Shown one piece after another: positions 29,353-40,105 of a DNA stretch of 64,000 nucleotides. The notes below the pieces were generated by a model. The model made no database searches, was not told the DNA's origin, and worked only from the letters and a program-made list of their open reading frames with translations. Origin of the DNA: Thermoleophilia bacterium (GTDB lineage Bacteria > Actinomycetota > Thermoleophilia > RBG-16-64-13); contig JAOSKU010000001.1 of the NCBI GenBank assembly GCA_027493445.1, forward strand, positions 1,228,501-1,292,500, given 5' to 3'. Both the position numbers and the translations under genes were made by a program. The first letter of the stretch is position 1, and every line of letters begins with the position of its first letter.

Positions 29353-29725
29353 AGTACTCGGTAATCGCGGCTATCGCGCCCTCAGACACGCGGAGCACGT
29401 ACGCGATGCGAAGATCGTTGGAGCCCCCCGACGGGGGCTCTCCGCGGAACTCACCCGTGTTCGTGCCCTTCCACTGCACCTCCACCAGCACCTGATCGTC
29501 CGAGGCCAGCTCGTTCAGCACATCCGCCGTGCAGTCGGGGTAGCCCGTGAAAAGGTCCTCGTACGCCCACACCAGGTAATCCCTGCCTTTGTGCATCTCC
29601 CGCTCGGCCACCTCGAGCACCGAGACGTCCGGCGAGCAGAGCGCCCCCATTGCGGCGGCGTCCCGCACGTTCATGGTGGCGAACCACGAGCGCGCAAGCT
29701 CTAGGTTCGCGGTTGCCTGATCCAT
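29303..29725 (-). CDS. SnoaL-like/NTF2-fold protein
   Basis: ARSWFATMNVRDAAAMGALCSPDVSVLEVAEREMHKGRDYL. Confidence 0.7.
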   Translation of the reverse strand: MDQATANLELARSWFATMNVRDAAAMGALCSPDVSVLEVAEREMHKGRDYLVWAYEDLFTGYPDCTADVLNELASDDQVLVEVQWKGTNTGEFRGEPPSGGSNDLRIAYVLRVSEGAIAAITEYYDMATVVAQLEATAPQ

Positions 29726-29776
29726 CGTCGTGCCTCCTTGTCGCTGCCCCTCGCACGTCACGGTGAGGTCCGTGTC

Positions 29777-30610
29777 CTAGCGTTTCTCGAAACGGACCCG
29801 GCACACGTCGTCCCCGCAACAAGAGAACTTGTCCATGGTGAAGGAGTAGCGATCGAAGACGCCCAGCGCCTTGAGGATGGCGTCGTAATAGTTCACCGAG
29901 ACCGCCGCCTCGCACTTCAGCGTCATCGAGCGCGACTTCTCCTCGCCCAGGATCTCCTTCATGTTCTCAAAGTAGGGACACACTTCGATCTCGGCCTCGT
30001 GGACCGCGTTGGAGTGCTGGGTGACCTTGTACGGGCAGGCGATCGCCTCCCAGTAAACCTGGGAGATTTTGCCGATCAGGTCCATGTCCATGGGGGTGGC
30101 GTCGGTGATGCCGAAGGCCTCCTTCACGTGGGGGAGATTGGCGAGGGCGAACGTCTCCCAGAGCCCCATGTAGATGTCCATGCACCGTTTCGAGCCCAGG
30201 TGCTTCTCCAGGTACGTGTAGATCCCGAAGTCGACGACCGCGAAGGTCTTCACCCAGTTCAGGATGGCCTCCTCGGCCGAATCACCCATGCCCAGGATGG
30301 CGGGATGGTCCCGATCGGCCATGACGGCCAGCATGAACGCTTCGATCGCCGGCAGGTCGACGGACCCCTTCTCCACTCCGAGCAGGGCGTTCGGCCGCTC
30401 GATGCCGACCGAAGCGACGAACTTCCACAGGTCTCCCAGTACGGCTTCCTTCTCCGCCGGGGTCGCCTTTTCGCTCAGGGCGTCCAGCAGGTTCGCGTAG
30501 TGAAACCCCAGTCCCTGTGACCAGGTATGGATGTCGCCCTCAGCGGTGTGCCCCACCTTGGCCAGCGCCGGGAACAGCGCGTTCTCAAGTACTTCGGGTC
30601 TCGTCTCCAT
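29777..30610 (-). CDS. ATC-hydrolase-like (L-2-amino-thiazoline-4-carboxylate hydrolase family?) protein
   Basis: 277 aa; ACPYKVTQHSN...LKCEAAVSVNYYDAILKALGVF...CCGDDVCRVRFEKR. Confidence 0.45.
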   Translation of the reverse strand: METRPEVLENALFPALAKVGHTAEGDIHTWSQGLGFHYANLLDALSEKATPAEKEAVLGDLWKFVASVGIERPNALLGVEKGSVDLPAIEAFMLAVMADRDHPAILGMGDSAEEAILNWVKTFAVVDFGIYTYLEKHLGSKRCMDIYMGLWETFALANLPHVKEAFGITDATPMDMDLIGKISQVYWEAIACPYKVTQHSNAVHEAEIEVCPYFENMKEILGEEKSRSMTLKCEAAVSVNYYDAILKALGVFDRYSFTMDKFSCCGDDVCRVRFEKR

Positions 30611-30646
30611 AGAAACTCACTCCCTCGCGCTCGGGTGTGCCGGGCC

Positions 30647-31132
30647 TCAGTCGAAGGCCGGGTCCATGTAGTCCTTGTTCCAGTGGTCGCGTACATACAC
30701 GATCCTGCCGTCCTTCACGATGGCCACCTGGCAGTACCAGAGGTCGAAGCGCCCACCCTCCTTCGAGACCCGCCCGGGGTAGAACTCCACCCCGGGTACG
30801 GGGTCGCCGAACACCTGGCCCATGCTCACCACGGTGTCTCCCTGAACGACGAGCTTCTCCACGAAGCAGCCGAAATTGGGGCAGAAGTCGAGCCACCCCT
30901 GCCCGAACTCGCGGATGGCCTCTTTGCCCACTGCCGGATCCAGCGTGATGTCCCAGTAGGTGGCGTCATCGGCCATGGTGGACAGCACCTTCTCCAGGTC
31001 GTCCTGGTCCCAACCCTGAAGCTCCGTCTGCACGATCCGCAGGACCTCCCGCTCCTCGGAGGTGAGGTCGGTGAAGCTCTCCGGAGCGCGGTATATCTGG
31101 TTCTCGGTGGTTAGCTTGGCGGTGGTCTTCAT
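30647..31132 (-). CDS. SnoaL-like/NTF2-fold protein
   Basis: 161 aa; LQGWDQDDLEKVLSTMADDATYWDITLDPAVGKEAIREF. Confidence 0.65.
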   Translation of the reverse strand: MKTTAKLTTENQIYRAPESFTDLTSEEREVLRIVQTELQGWDQDDLEKVLSTMADDATYWDITLDPAVGKEAIREFGQGWLDFCPNFGCFVEKLVVQGDTVVSMGQVFGDPVPGVEFYPGRVSKEGGRFDLWYCQVAIVKDGRIVYVRDHWNKDYMDPAFD

Positions 31133-31168
31133 CGTCTCCCTCCCCGATGGGACCGGCTGGTGGCCGGG

Positions 31169-31822
31169 CTAGAAGTGCTTGCGCACGAAGGTGAACTCGC
31201 AGTAGGAGTTGGTGCGGCACAGCTGCGACGGGAAGCCGAAGTTCCACTCCGCGTCGAGCCCGGTGATCTGAAGGAAGCGGTCGAAGATGGCGGTGTTGCA
31301 GGCCACCTGAATCTTGTCGTTGTACGCCAGGTTCTCCTCCTGCGAGTACATGTTCCACAAGATCTGTGTGGTGTACGGGCAGTCGGTTACCCGGAAGGTC
31401 ACCCGCTCGTTGGACTTCTCGGTGACGTAGATGGGATTGCCGAAGGTCTCGAAGTAGATCTCCATGATGGGCACGAGGTCGTCCATGGTCACAGGATCAT
31501 CCTTCTTCATGCCCGCCACTTCTTTCAGGCCCGGGAACTCGAGGTCCGTGCGCCTCTCCCAGATACGGGCGTAGAGGTTCACAGCCTTCTCCGTTCCGTA
31601 CTCCTCTTCGAGCACATGGAACATGGCGAAGTCGTGCAAAGTGAAAATGTTGAGCAGCGCCTCCACCCCGTACTCGAATGTCAGATGCGGCTTGGTCTTC
31701 TGGATCTCCTTGTAGTTGGCGACGACATCGTTGCCACGGATGGGTGCAGCGACCCCGGGTACGGTGGACATCTCGACCCCTTTCCACTCAGTGTCATGAC
31801 ATAACCCGATCACACGTCCCAT
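31169..31822 (-). CDS. ATC-hydrolase-like protein, paralogue-like to 29777..30610
   Basis: TDCPYTTQILWNM...IQVACNTAIFDRFLQITGLDAEWNFGFPSQLCRTNSYCEFTF. Confidence 0.45.
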   Translation of the reverse strand: MGRVIGLCHDTEWKGVEMSTVPGVAAPIRGNDVVANYKEIQKTKPHLTFEYGVEALLNIFTLHDFAMFHVLEEEYGTEKAVNLYARIWERRTDLEFPGLKEVAGMKKDDPVTMDDLVPIMEIYFETFGNPIYVTEKSNERVTFRVTDCPYTTQILWNMYSQEENLAYNDKIQVACNTAIFDRFLQITGLDAEWNFGFPSQLCRTNSYCEFTFVRKHF

Positions 31823-31863
31823 AACCGGCCCAGGCGTCTACCCGGTCCGAGCGCGCGTGATCG

Positions 31864-32619
31864 TCAAGCTGGATCTGTCTCTCGACCCACCTCCTGCTCG
31901 GCGGCAACACCAATATGCTGCTCCTGGACGTAGCGGTTGGCAAGAAACGCGGCGGTATCCCCTTCCCAGATGATCCGACCGTCGCTGATGACGTAGACGT
32001 AGTCCGCGAGCCTGGTGGCCAGGGCGATGTTCTGCTCCACCAGCAGCATCGACAGGCCTTCCGTCTTCAGCTCCTCCATGATCTCGGCGATGTTGCGCAC
32101 CACCAGGGGAGCGAGACCCTCCGAGGGCTCGTCGAGGAGGAGGAGCTCGGCGTTGGTGAGTAACGCCCGGCTGATGGCCAGCATCTGCTGCTCCCCCCCA
32201 CTCAGGGATGTGCCCCGGTTGCGGGCCCGCTCCTTTAGGATAGGAAAGCGGTCGTACACACGCTCCAGCGTCCAGGAACGGGCGCCTTTGGAGGCGCGCA
32301 TCGCCACCCGAAGGTTCTCCTCCACAGAGAGCGACGGGAAGATACGCCGCCCCTGGGGGATCAGACCCACGCCCAGCCCCACAATCTGGAAGGGCTGCAG
32401 CCCCGAGATCGTACGGCCGCGCAACCGGATATCTCCGCGCCGGGGCGGCGTGAACCCGACGATTGAGCGGATGGTTGTAGTCTTGCCCATCCCGTTCCGG
32501 CCAAGCAGGGCCACGACGCTGCCCTCCTGCGCCTTCAGCGACACGCCCTGCAGGACGTAGCTTTCGCCGTAGTACGTGTGGATATCGTCGAGCTCGAGGA
32601 GAGCCCCGTTCGCGACCAC
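31864..32619 (-). CDS. Branched-chain amino acid-type ABC transporter ATP-binding protein (LivF-like)
   Basis: GRNGMGKTTTIRSIVGF, SGGEQQMLAISRALLTNAELLLLDEPSEGLAP. Confidence 0.93.
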   Translation of the reverse strand: MVANGALLELDDIHTYYGESYVLQGVSLKAQEGSVVALLGRNGMGKTTTIRSIVGFTPPRRGDIRLRGRTISGLQPFQIVGLGVGLIPQGRRIFPSLSVEENLRVAMRASKGARSWTLERVYDRFPILKERARNRGTSLSGGEQQMLAISRALLTNAELLLLDEPSEGLAPLVVRNIAEIMEELKTEGLSMLLVEQNIALATRLADYVYVISDGRIIWEGDTAAFLANRYVQEQHIGVAAEQEVGRETDPA

Positions 32620-32621
32620 GC

Positions 32622-33365
32622 TCAGACCCCCATGTAGATCTCACGTACCCTGTCGTCGCAGCGGATGCGCTCGCACACGTCACACGCCAGGATGGAGCCG
32701 TCGTAGAGGACCATCACCCGATCGGCGACGCTGAAGATGAGGTGCATGTCGTGCGCCACCAAGAGGACGGTGACCTCGGCTCCCACGCGCCCGTTGATCA
32801 TGTCGATGATGGCCACACCCTCTTCGCGGGTGAGCCCGTTGGTGGGCTCGTCCAGCAGCAGCAGCTTCGGGCCAGTGGCCATGCACAGGTTGATCTCGAG
32901 CCGGCGCTGGTCGCCGTACGCGAGACGGCCGACGGGCTCGTCGCGCTTGTCCCACAGGCCGAAATCCTCCAGGGCGCTCCGGGCGCGGTCGGCCACGCGC
33001 GCATACCCCCCGGCTGTCCGCACCATGTCGAGGCGGGACCTCTCCAGACCGTGCATGACCAGCATGGTGTTCTCGAGGACGGTCAGCTTGGTGAACAGGC
33101 TGGGGATCTGGAACGACCGCGCCTGACCGATGTGCGCCCGCCGATGGGTTGGCAGTCGGGTGATATCTTGCTCGAAGAAGAAGATGCTGCCGCCGGTGGG
33201 CTCCAGCTGGCCGTTCAGCAGGTTGAGGAGCGTGGTCTTGCCCGCCCCGTTCGGCCCGATGATGGCCAGGCGCTCGCCCGCGGGGACCTCGAACGAGATG
33301 TCTTCCAGCACCTTGACGCCGCCGAAGTACTTGGTCAACCCCTCCACCCTCAGCGCGTCCATCAT
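32622..33365 (-). CDS. Branched-chain amino acid-type ABC transporter ATP-binding protein (LivG-like)
   Basis: IIGPNGAGKTTLLNLLNGQLEPTGG, LLLLDEPTNGL. Confidence 0.93.
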   Translation of the reverse strand: MMDALRVEGLTKYFGGVKVLEDISFEVPAGERLAIIGPNGAGKTTLLNLLNGQLEPTGGSIFFFEQDITRLPTHRRAHIGQARSFQIPSLFTKLTVLENTMLVMHGLERSRLDMVRTAGGYARVADRARSALEDFGLWDKRDEPVGRLAYGDQRRLEINLCMATGPKLLLLDEPTNGLTREEGVAIIDMINGRVGAEVTVLLVAHDMHLIFSVADRVMVLYDGSILACDVCERIRCDDRVREIYMGV

Positions 33366-34357
33366 CCCTCCAGGCGCTTGCGGAGTCGAACCAGGGCGAC
33401 GACGATGCCGCCCCGGAAGTACATGATGACCGCCACGAAGAGGATGCCCAGGATGAGCGGCCACCGCTCCTTGGTCAGCTGGCTCACGTAGAACTCGGCG
33501 AAGACCACGATGAGGGCGCCCACGATGGGCCCGATGCGCGTCGCCGCCCCCCCGAGTATCACCATGAGCATAGGAAGCCAAGAGTAGTCGAAACTGAAGT
33601 TGACCGGATAAACGAACGAGTTGTTATACGCGAACAGCATCCCCGCCCACCCGGCGAAGAGGGCGCTCACCACGAGAGCCAGGTAGCGGAAGAGCCACAC
33701 ATCGTAGCCGAGCGCTTTCATCCGGTTCTCCCCCTCCCGAATCCCTACCAGTCCCCGTCCAAACGGCGATTCGGCTATCCGGTTGATGGCGAGATACGAG
33801 AGCACGAACCACACCAAGACGAAGTAGTAGAAGGAGCGATTCGTCCAGGCGAAGCCGGGAAGCCCCATATCCGGGAACGGTATGGCGGCAATGCCCTGCA
33901 TACCCGCGCTGTTGAACCATCTGATGTTCCACGACAGGCTGTACAGCAGCTGCCCCAGGCCGAAGGTGATGAGCAGGAAGTAGAGACCGGTGACCCGCAG
34001 GGCAAGGAACGAGAGCGCCGCCCCACCTGCCAGCGAGAAGACGACAGTCAGGGGAGCGACGATCCAGAAGAGCGTGATGTCCCCGTGCAGGAAGAGGAGA
34101 CCCACGGTGTAGCCGCCGATGCCGAAGAAAGCGGCGTGACCCAGCGAGAGCATCCCGCCGTAGCCAAAGATGATGTTGTAGCTCATGGCGAAGATGGAAA
34201 AGATCAGGAACCTGGCCATGAGCGTCTGCATGAACCCCTTCATAAACCAGGGGAGCACGGCCAGAAACCCGACCGCCACGACCAGGCCCACCCACCAGAG
34301 GGCGGGCCTGCTTCTGACCCTGCGCACCGCAGTGGCCTGGGCTGCCTCGGCCATCAC
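33362..34357 (-). CDS. Branched-chain amino acid-type ABC transporter permease (LivM-like)
   Basis: 331 aa; MSYNIIFGYGGMLSLGHAAFFGIGGYTVG. Confidence 0.92.
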   Translation of the reverse strand: MMAEAAQATAVRRVRSRPALWWVGLVVAVGFLAVLPWFMKGFMQTLMARFLIFSIFAMSYNIIFGYGGMLSLGHAAFFGIGGYTVGLLFLHGDITLFWIVAPLTVVFSLAGGAALSFLALRVTGLYFLLITFGLGQLLYSLSWNIRWFNSAGMQGIAAIPFPDMGLPGFAWTNRSFYYFVLVWFVLSYLAINRIAESPFGRGLVGIREGENRMKALGYDVWLFRYLALVVSALFAGWAGMLFAYNNSFVYPVNFSFDYSWLPMLMVILGGAATRIGPIVGALIVVFAEFYVSQLTKERWPLILGILFVAVIMYFRGGIVVALVRLRKRLEG

Positions 34358-35275
34358 TCGACGGCCCGACCAAGGAGGCCGCTCGGGCGCAGGAGCAAGA
34401 TCACGATCATGGCCAGGTACATGGTGAACATGCCTATCTGGGGCACGTAGGCCTTGCCAAATGCATCGATGACCCCGATCAGCAGCCCGCCGAGGAGGGC
34501 CCCCTGGACCGACCCCACGCCGCCCACGATGGTCACGATAAGGGCGACCAGGAGCATCTCACCACCCATGGTCGGGTTCGGCCCGATGAGCTGGGCTCCG
34601 AGCACGCCGCCCACCCCGCCGACGAAGCACGCCAGGAAGAACACGACCGTGGAGACTAGGGGAGGTTCACCCCGAGTCCCATGATCATCTCGCGGTCATC
34701 CATACCCGCCCGGACGATGGCTCCTGCCCTCGTGCGGTCCTGCATCCACCAGAGCAGGGCGGCGATCACCAGTCCGGTCCCAAAGATGGCGATGCGGGCC
34801 TTGGAGAAGGGGATCCCGTTGATTTCGACCGTGTCGAACAGCGCGGGATGGGTGAACTGCATCCGGAAGTTGGCCCCCAGATCCAGATGACGAGGTTCGT
34901 GATGATCAGGATGAAGCCGAAGGTCAGAAGTACCTGCTCGTTCGGTTGCTTGTAGAGCCGATTGAGGAAGACCAGCTGGATGAAGAGCCCCACAAACCCG
35001 GCCGCTAGTCCGCCGGCGACGACCCCCAAGAAGTAGTTCTGGTGATACTTGACCGCCACCGTCCAGCCCACGTAGGCGCCCACCATGTAGAGGGCTCCGT
35101 GAGCGAGGTTGGTGATCCCCATAATGCCCATGACGATGGACAGCCCGGCGGCGATGAGGAACAACACCATGCCGTAGGTGAGGCCAGTGAAGAGGTTCTG
35201 GATAACCAAGGACACTGGGGAAACGACCTCCGTGGAACGGTGCGGATCCCCGCCCGCGGCGGCGGGCCGGATCAT
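34354..35275 (-). pseudogene. Branched-chain amino acid-type ABC transporter permease (LivH-like), two frameshifts
   Basis: Three consecutive ORFs (34766..35275, 34656..34862, 34354..34644) rebuild LivH (GLSIVMGIMGITNLAHGALYMVGAYVGW...GGVGSVQGALLGGLLIG). Confidence 0.85.
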
Positions 35276-35311
35276 TCCGGCCCGCCGCCGCAGCGGGAGG
35301 TCACACCTCGA

Positions 35312-36556
35312 TCAGTACGACACTCGGGAGTCCTTGACGTCGGGCACCTCGTCCAGCGGTGCCGAGATCACGATCTCGCCGTCGTCCATCTTCTGCGCTT
35401 CCGTCACGTACATGGTGGTAACGGCCACGCCGTCGGGGCTCCAGTAAAGCGGCCCTTGGACCGTGTCGTACGTGCCGCCCACGATCGCCGGCCACAGGGC
35501 GTCGTAGGTGTCGTCTCCGCCAGTCGACTCAAGCGCCTGGAGGATGACCTGGGTCAGCACGTAGGCGTTGGCCTCCTCCGACGCCGGATACACGCCGGTC
35601 TTCGCCTTGATGGCCTCTACGAACGCCTTGTTGAGCGGGTTGTCCAGCTGCCAGGTGTAGGTCGACTCGCCCTGGATCCCGAGCGCGATGTCCCCGAGCT
35701 GCTCCAGAGCCGCGGGCGTGTAGTCCCCGTCCTGCGTGATGGTGACCATCGGCATCTTCTTGCCGGCCTGGTTGTACTGGTAGATGAACTTGCTCACGGC
35801 TTGGGGGCCCTCGAGCGCGTACATGACGACGTCAGCTTCGCCGATCTTGGAGATGTACGGGCTATAGTCGGTTGTACCCACGGGCGGATAGATCTCCTGC
35901 AGTACTTGACCGCCCGCGTCCTTGAAGCCCTGGATCCAGCCGGCCGCGTAGCCCCTCTTTCCGGCGTAGTCGGCCGCCACTGCGATGGCCGTCTTGTGGC
36001 CGAGCTTCTCCACGGAGTACTTGCCGAACGGGTAGGTCTGCGCGTCCACCGTCGTCGGGTAGATGAGATAGGTCGGCGGATCGTACTTGAGGACGTCGTA
36101 CATGCCGTTGATGAGCGAGGTGATGATCACCTTGTTCTGGGACATGTACGGCGCCAGGGCCAGGTGGGCATCGCCCATGAGCGGGCCGATGATGATGTTC
36201 ACCCCGTCCTGCTCCACCAGCTTCTTGGCTTTGGTCACGGCCGTGTCGACGGACGTGGCCGAGTCCTCCACGATCAGCTCTATCGGGCGTCCGGCTACCT
36301 GGTTGCCCGCCTCCTCCAGGGCCAGCTCGATCCCGGCCTGGAACATCGGCCCCAGGTCGGCGATGGGGCCGGTGAAGTCGAGGAGGGCCCCGATCTTGAG
36401 GGGCTCCCCAGACGGTGCGGCCGTGCTTTCGGTGCTCGCCGGCGCCGTCGTCTCTGTGCCCGCCGTTGTGGTGGTGGTGTCGTTTCCGCACGACGCCAGA
36501 AGCACGCCCGCCCCCACGACGAGCACGGCGAGCATGAACACCAGTGCTTTTCTCAT
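35312..36556 (-). CDS. ABC transporter substrate-binding protein (LIV/amide type)
   Basis: Lipoprotein signal MRKALVFMLAVLVVGAGVLLASCGN; PBP1 LIVBP fold. Confidence 0.92.
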   Translation of the reverse strand: MRKALVFMLAVLVVGAGVLLASCGNDTTTTTAGTETTAPASTESTAAPSGEPLKIGALLDFTGPIADLGPMFQAGIELALEEAGNQVAGRPIELIVEDSATSVDTAVTKAKKLVEQDGVNIIIGPLMGDAHLALAPYMSQNKVIITSLINGMYDVLKYDPPTYLIYPTTVDAQTYPFGKYSVEKLGHKTAIAVAADYAGKRGYAAGWIQGFKDAGGQVLQEIYPPVGTTDYSPYISKIGEADVVMYALEGPQAVSKFIYQYNQAGKKMPMVTITQDGDYTPAALEQLGDIALGIQGESTYTWQLDNPLNKAFVEAIKAKTGVYPASEEANAYVLTQVILQALESTGGDDTYDALWPAIVGGTYDTVQGPLYWSPDGVAVTTMYVTEAQKMDDGEIVISAPLDEVPDVKDSRVSY

Positions 36557-36656
36557 TACTCCTCCCTTGTGACGCCGGCAGAGCCGGCGATATCCCTCAA
36601 GGCCCCTCCTCTTCAACCTCACGTCATCCAGACCCCCTTGTGAGCCCGCCGCACAG

Positions 36657-38302
36657 TCACCATTGCCGGCGCAGGACCCGCCCGGCCAGCTTGTCCCTGT
36701 CTACGACGCCGCCCGTGACGACGACCTCGCCGTTGACCAGCACGTACTGGATCCCGCTGGGCCCGCGTGCCGGATCGAGATGGGTGGTGTTGTCGCCCAC
36801 CGTGTCCGGATCGAACACGGTAAGGTCGGCCCACATCCCCTCGCGGACGAGGCCTCGATCCTGGACGTTGAACCTCTGGAGGGAGAGAGACGTCATCTTG
36901 CGCACCGCCTCCTCCAACGACAGCAGACCGGTGTCGCGGACGTAGTGTCCGAGCACCCGGGGAAGGCTCCGTAGGCCGCCGGGTGGGGCATGCCGCGACC
37001 GGTGAGGATGGCGTCGGTGTTGATGGCGCCGTTCGGGTGCTTGAGGAACTTTCGCAGACCCTCGTCGTGCTCCAAGTCTCCGCTGACGCCCACGTAGAGC
37101 GCCAAGACCGCCGCGTTCTCCTCGACCAGCATGTCGGCGACCGCGTCGAAGGGGGTCTTGCCGGTCTTCTCGGCAATCTCGGCCATGCTCAGCCCGATGT
37201 TACGGCTGTTCTTTTCGCTGCCCGCCCACAGGAGGCGGATGTTTCCCCACCCTGTGGCCCGCACCAGATTGTGCGGCCAGGTGCCGGGGCGCCACGTGGG
37301 CCATTCGGAGGCCAAGTTCTCGACGTCGAAACGGAGGCGCTCCCGTTGCTTGGGATCCCGGAGACGCTGAATGAAAGCGTCCAAACCGCCCTCGAAAGCG
37401 TACGGGGGGAAGCAGGCCGTCAAGGTGGTGTTGGCAGTGGTGTAGGGGATGACGTCGAAGGTCACGTCCAGCCCCTCCGCCCGGGCGGCGTCGTGGAGCC
37501 TGATCACCTCGTCGATCTGGGGCCAGTAGGGCTCTCCGAACTCCTCGATGTGCGAGTGCTCGACCGCGATGCCGCTCGCACGGGCCACGGCGATGATCTC
37601 GCGCGTGGAGTCCAGACCGGTCTCGCTTGAGCCTCGCACGTGGCAGGTGAAAACACCCCCGTAGGGGATGAGGGGCTTTGTAAGGGCGATCAGCTCGTCG
37701 GTGGAGGCGTACATTCCGGGCGCGTAGATGAGGCCGGCGGACAGGCCAAAGGCACCCTCCCTCATGCACTCCCCGACCAGGTTCTGCATCTCGACCAGCT
37801 GGGCCTCGGTGGGTTCGGCCGAGTCGAACCCCATGACGGCGATGCGGATCGCACCGTGGGAGGCCAGCTGCAACGCGTTGAGCGCGATGCCCTGGCGCTC
37901 GAGGCCGTCGAGGTACTCCCTCATCGTCCGCCAATCCCAGGCGAGCTCTCCTCCCTGGAAGAAGGCGGTGTAGCCCTTGAGCAGCTCCAACCTCTCCGGG
38001 GCCACCGGCGCCGGCGAAAGGCCGCAGTTACCGTTGACGACGGTGGTGATGCCCTGGGCCAGAAGGGGCTCCAGGATCTGCGCGTGATCCGGCAGAGGGA
38101 GGATGAAGTCCGTATGGCTGTGCGCGTCCACGAACCCCGGGGCCACCACCGCCCCCGCCACGTCGAGCTCGACGGCCCCAGCGCCCACAGGCAACCGGCC
38201 GACGGAGGCGATTTTGCCGTCACGAAGGCCGACATCGGCGACGAACCAAGGATTGCCGGTCCCATCGACGACCTTGCCGCCCTTGAGAACCATGTCGTAC
38301 AT
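36657..38302 (-). pseudogene. N-acyl-D-amino-acid deacylase/D-aminoacylase-type amidohydrolase, one frameshift
   Basis: MYDMVLKGGKVVDGTGNPWFVADVGLRDGKIASVG...VVAPGFVDAHSHTDF; C-terminus in 36657..36956; break near CCCGGGG at ~36957. Confidence 0.85.
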
Positions 38303-38591
38303 CCGCGCCACCCCTCCTTCGCGCCGCAGACCAACCGGAGAGCGCCCGCCTTCAACACCAGCCTGGCAATCCGGGGGCCGCACGCCCCACGCGAACCCAC
38401 TCAGTCTGTACTTCTATAGTTGACTCGGTTTAGTGTGAGAACTCCCCGTATTCCCGCTCGACCACACCGGAGCCACGCCGCAAGCTCCTCCAGTCTCCCC
38501 CAAGCAATTACGCGCCAAAAAGCAGAATATTAGACTAAAGTACGTCTCCCATGCGGGACAGTCACCGCGATCTGGAGAGGCCCCACGCACG

Positions 38592-38620
38592 TTGACAGAG
38601 GGTGAGGCACCGTGTACTAT
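38592..38620 (+). promoter_or_regulatory. Sigma70-like promoter for the M28-ortAB operon
   Basis: TTGACA - 17 nt - TACTAT. Confidence 0.55.
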
Positions 38621-38821
38621 CGGACTGTCTTGGTGTACCATACGTTAACTCTTGGGCGCTGTCAACCAGGCCCAGCTACACCGCGACCGGCGATTGGGCA
38701 GCACCGCGAGAAAGTGGCCGAGCCCCGCGCGCGCCGACCCCTCTCGGATCTGCAAAGGGGGTGTCGCCGGCCCAACAACCCGACTCGGGCTCGGCTCTCT
38801 CGCGCCAAGAAAGGGGAGGAC

Positions 38822-40087
38822 ATGCTGACGGCCAAGCAGGCGAGGGTGCGGGATCTGTTCAAGGCCCAGCGGGCCCATACCCACATTGTCCGGCTCTGCG
38901 AGTTCGGCGATCGATTCGTCGGCACCGCTGGTGACCGCGGGGCCATCGGGTACGTGGAGGGCGAATTCGCGAAGCTGGGACTCGACATCTCCAGAACGCC
39001 CATCAAGGTGCCCGGGTTCGTGGACGTGGAGACCCGCCTCGTGGTGGGCGGTAAGGCCTTCGAGGCCGTCGCCGCCTACTACACACCCTCGACGCGCGCG
39101 GCAGGCGTCACCGCCGAGGTGGTGTACGCGGGCACGGGTGAGGCCCAAGAGTACGACGGACTGGATGTCCGAGGCAAGATCGTGCTGATCCAGGAAAGGG
39201 GGCTGGGCTACGCCCGCTTCTGGCTCGGGACCTTCGCCGCCGAGGCCGCGCGCCGTGGAGCAGTCGGCATGATCGTGGTCCATCCCATGCCCTGGCCGTA
39301 CCGCATGTCGATCGAAGCCGGCAACTCCAAGATCGAGAACCGCTTCCTGGCGGAGCAGGTGCCGGCGGTGTGCGTCTCCGCTGTCGCCGGGCAGGACATC
39401 ATGTGGGGCCTGGGTCGCGGCGGAGACGCGGCCCGGGCCACACTCACCGTGCGAACCGAGATCCCCGAGGTCGAGAGCTTATTTCTCGTCGGCAGGTCTC
39501 CGGGCGCCGATCCGGGGCTTCCCGCCGTCCTTCTTGAGGCCCATCGCGACAACGGCATCGCCCCGGGCGCCAACGACAACGCCAGCGGCAGCGGGGTCCT
39601 GCTGGAGCTCGCCCGAGTCCTCTCGGGCATCGAGCACCAACGCGACCTGTATTTTGTCTCGTCCACGGCCGAGGAGGGGGTGACTCAGGGAGCGTGGTCC
39701 TTCGTGGGCCAGAGAAAGGACGACCTGATCCCCAACTTGAAGGCCATGCTCAATCTGGACATGATCGGAGTCGGCGGCCGGCTGAACCTGGTGGAAGTGG
39801 GTCTGTGGCCTGACTGCGATCCCATCCAGCACCCCGAGTGGCTGAACGTGCTCCTCGAGGAGATCGCCGCCGACATGGGCTACCATTTGGGTCGGATGAC
39901 GGCCGAGTGGGGGGTCGCCGAGGAGGCTCGGTACATCGCGGCCGGAGTGCCCTCGGCCTGGTTCTGGAAGCCGGACGACCCCTACTACCACTCCGTTTAC
40001 GACACGCCGGACAAGATCGACGGCAACTCCTTGAAGGCCGTAGGCGACATCGCCGGGGCGGCTGCGATCTTTCTGGCCGACGAGTAG
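38822..40087 (+). CDS. M28-family metallopeptidase
   Basis: VLLEAHRDNGIAPGANDNASGSGVLLELARVL...VSSTAEEGVTQGAWSF...YHSVYDTPDKID. Confidence 0.85.
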   Translation: MLTAKQARVRDLFKAQRAHTHIVRLCEFGDRFVGTAGDRGAIGYVEGEFAKLGLDISRTPIKVPGFVDVETRLVVGGKAFEAVAAYYTPSTRAAGVTAEVVYAGTGEAQEYDGLDVRGKIVLIQERGLGYARFWLGTFAAEAARRGAVGMIVVHPMPWPYRMSIEAGNSKIENRFLAEQVPAVCVSAVAGQDIMWGLGRGGDAARATLTVRTEIPEVESLFLVGRSPGADPGLPAVLLEAHRDNGIAPGANDNASGSGVLLELARVLSGIEHQRDLYFVSSTAEEGVTQGAWSFVGQRKDDLIPNLKAMLNLDMIGVGGRLNLVEVGLWPDCDPIQHPEWLNVLLEEIAADMGYHLGRMTAEWGVAEEARYIAAGVPSAWFWKPDDPYYHSVYDTPDKIDGNSLKAVGDIAGAAAIFLADE

Positions 40088-40105
40088 AGGGGGAAGGGAC
40101 CCGGG

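Noticed and set aside
35042-36643. 533-aa plus ORF
   Set aside because: Antisense shadow of LivH and the substrate-binding protein.
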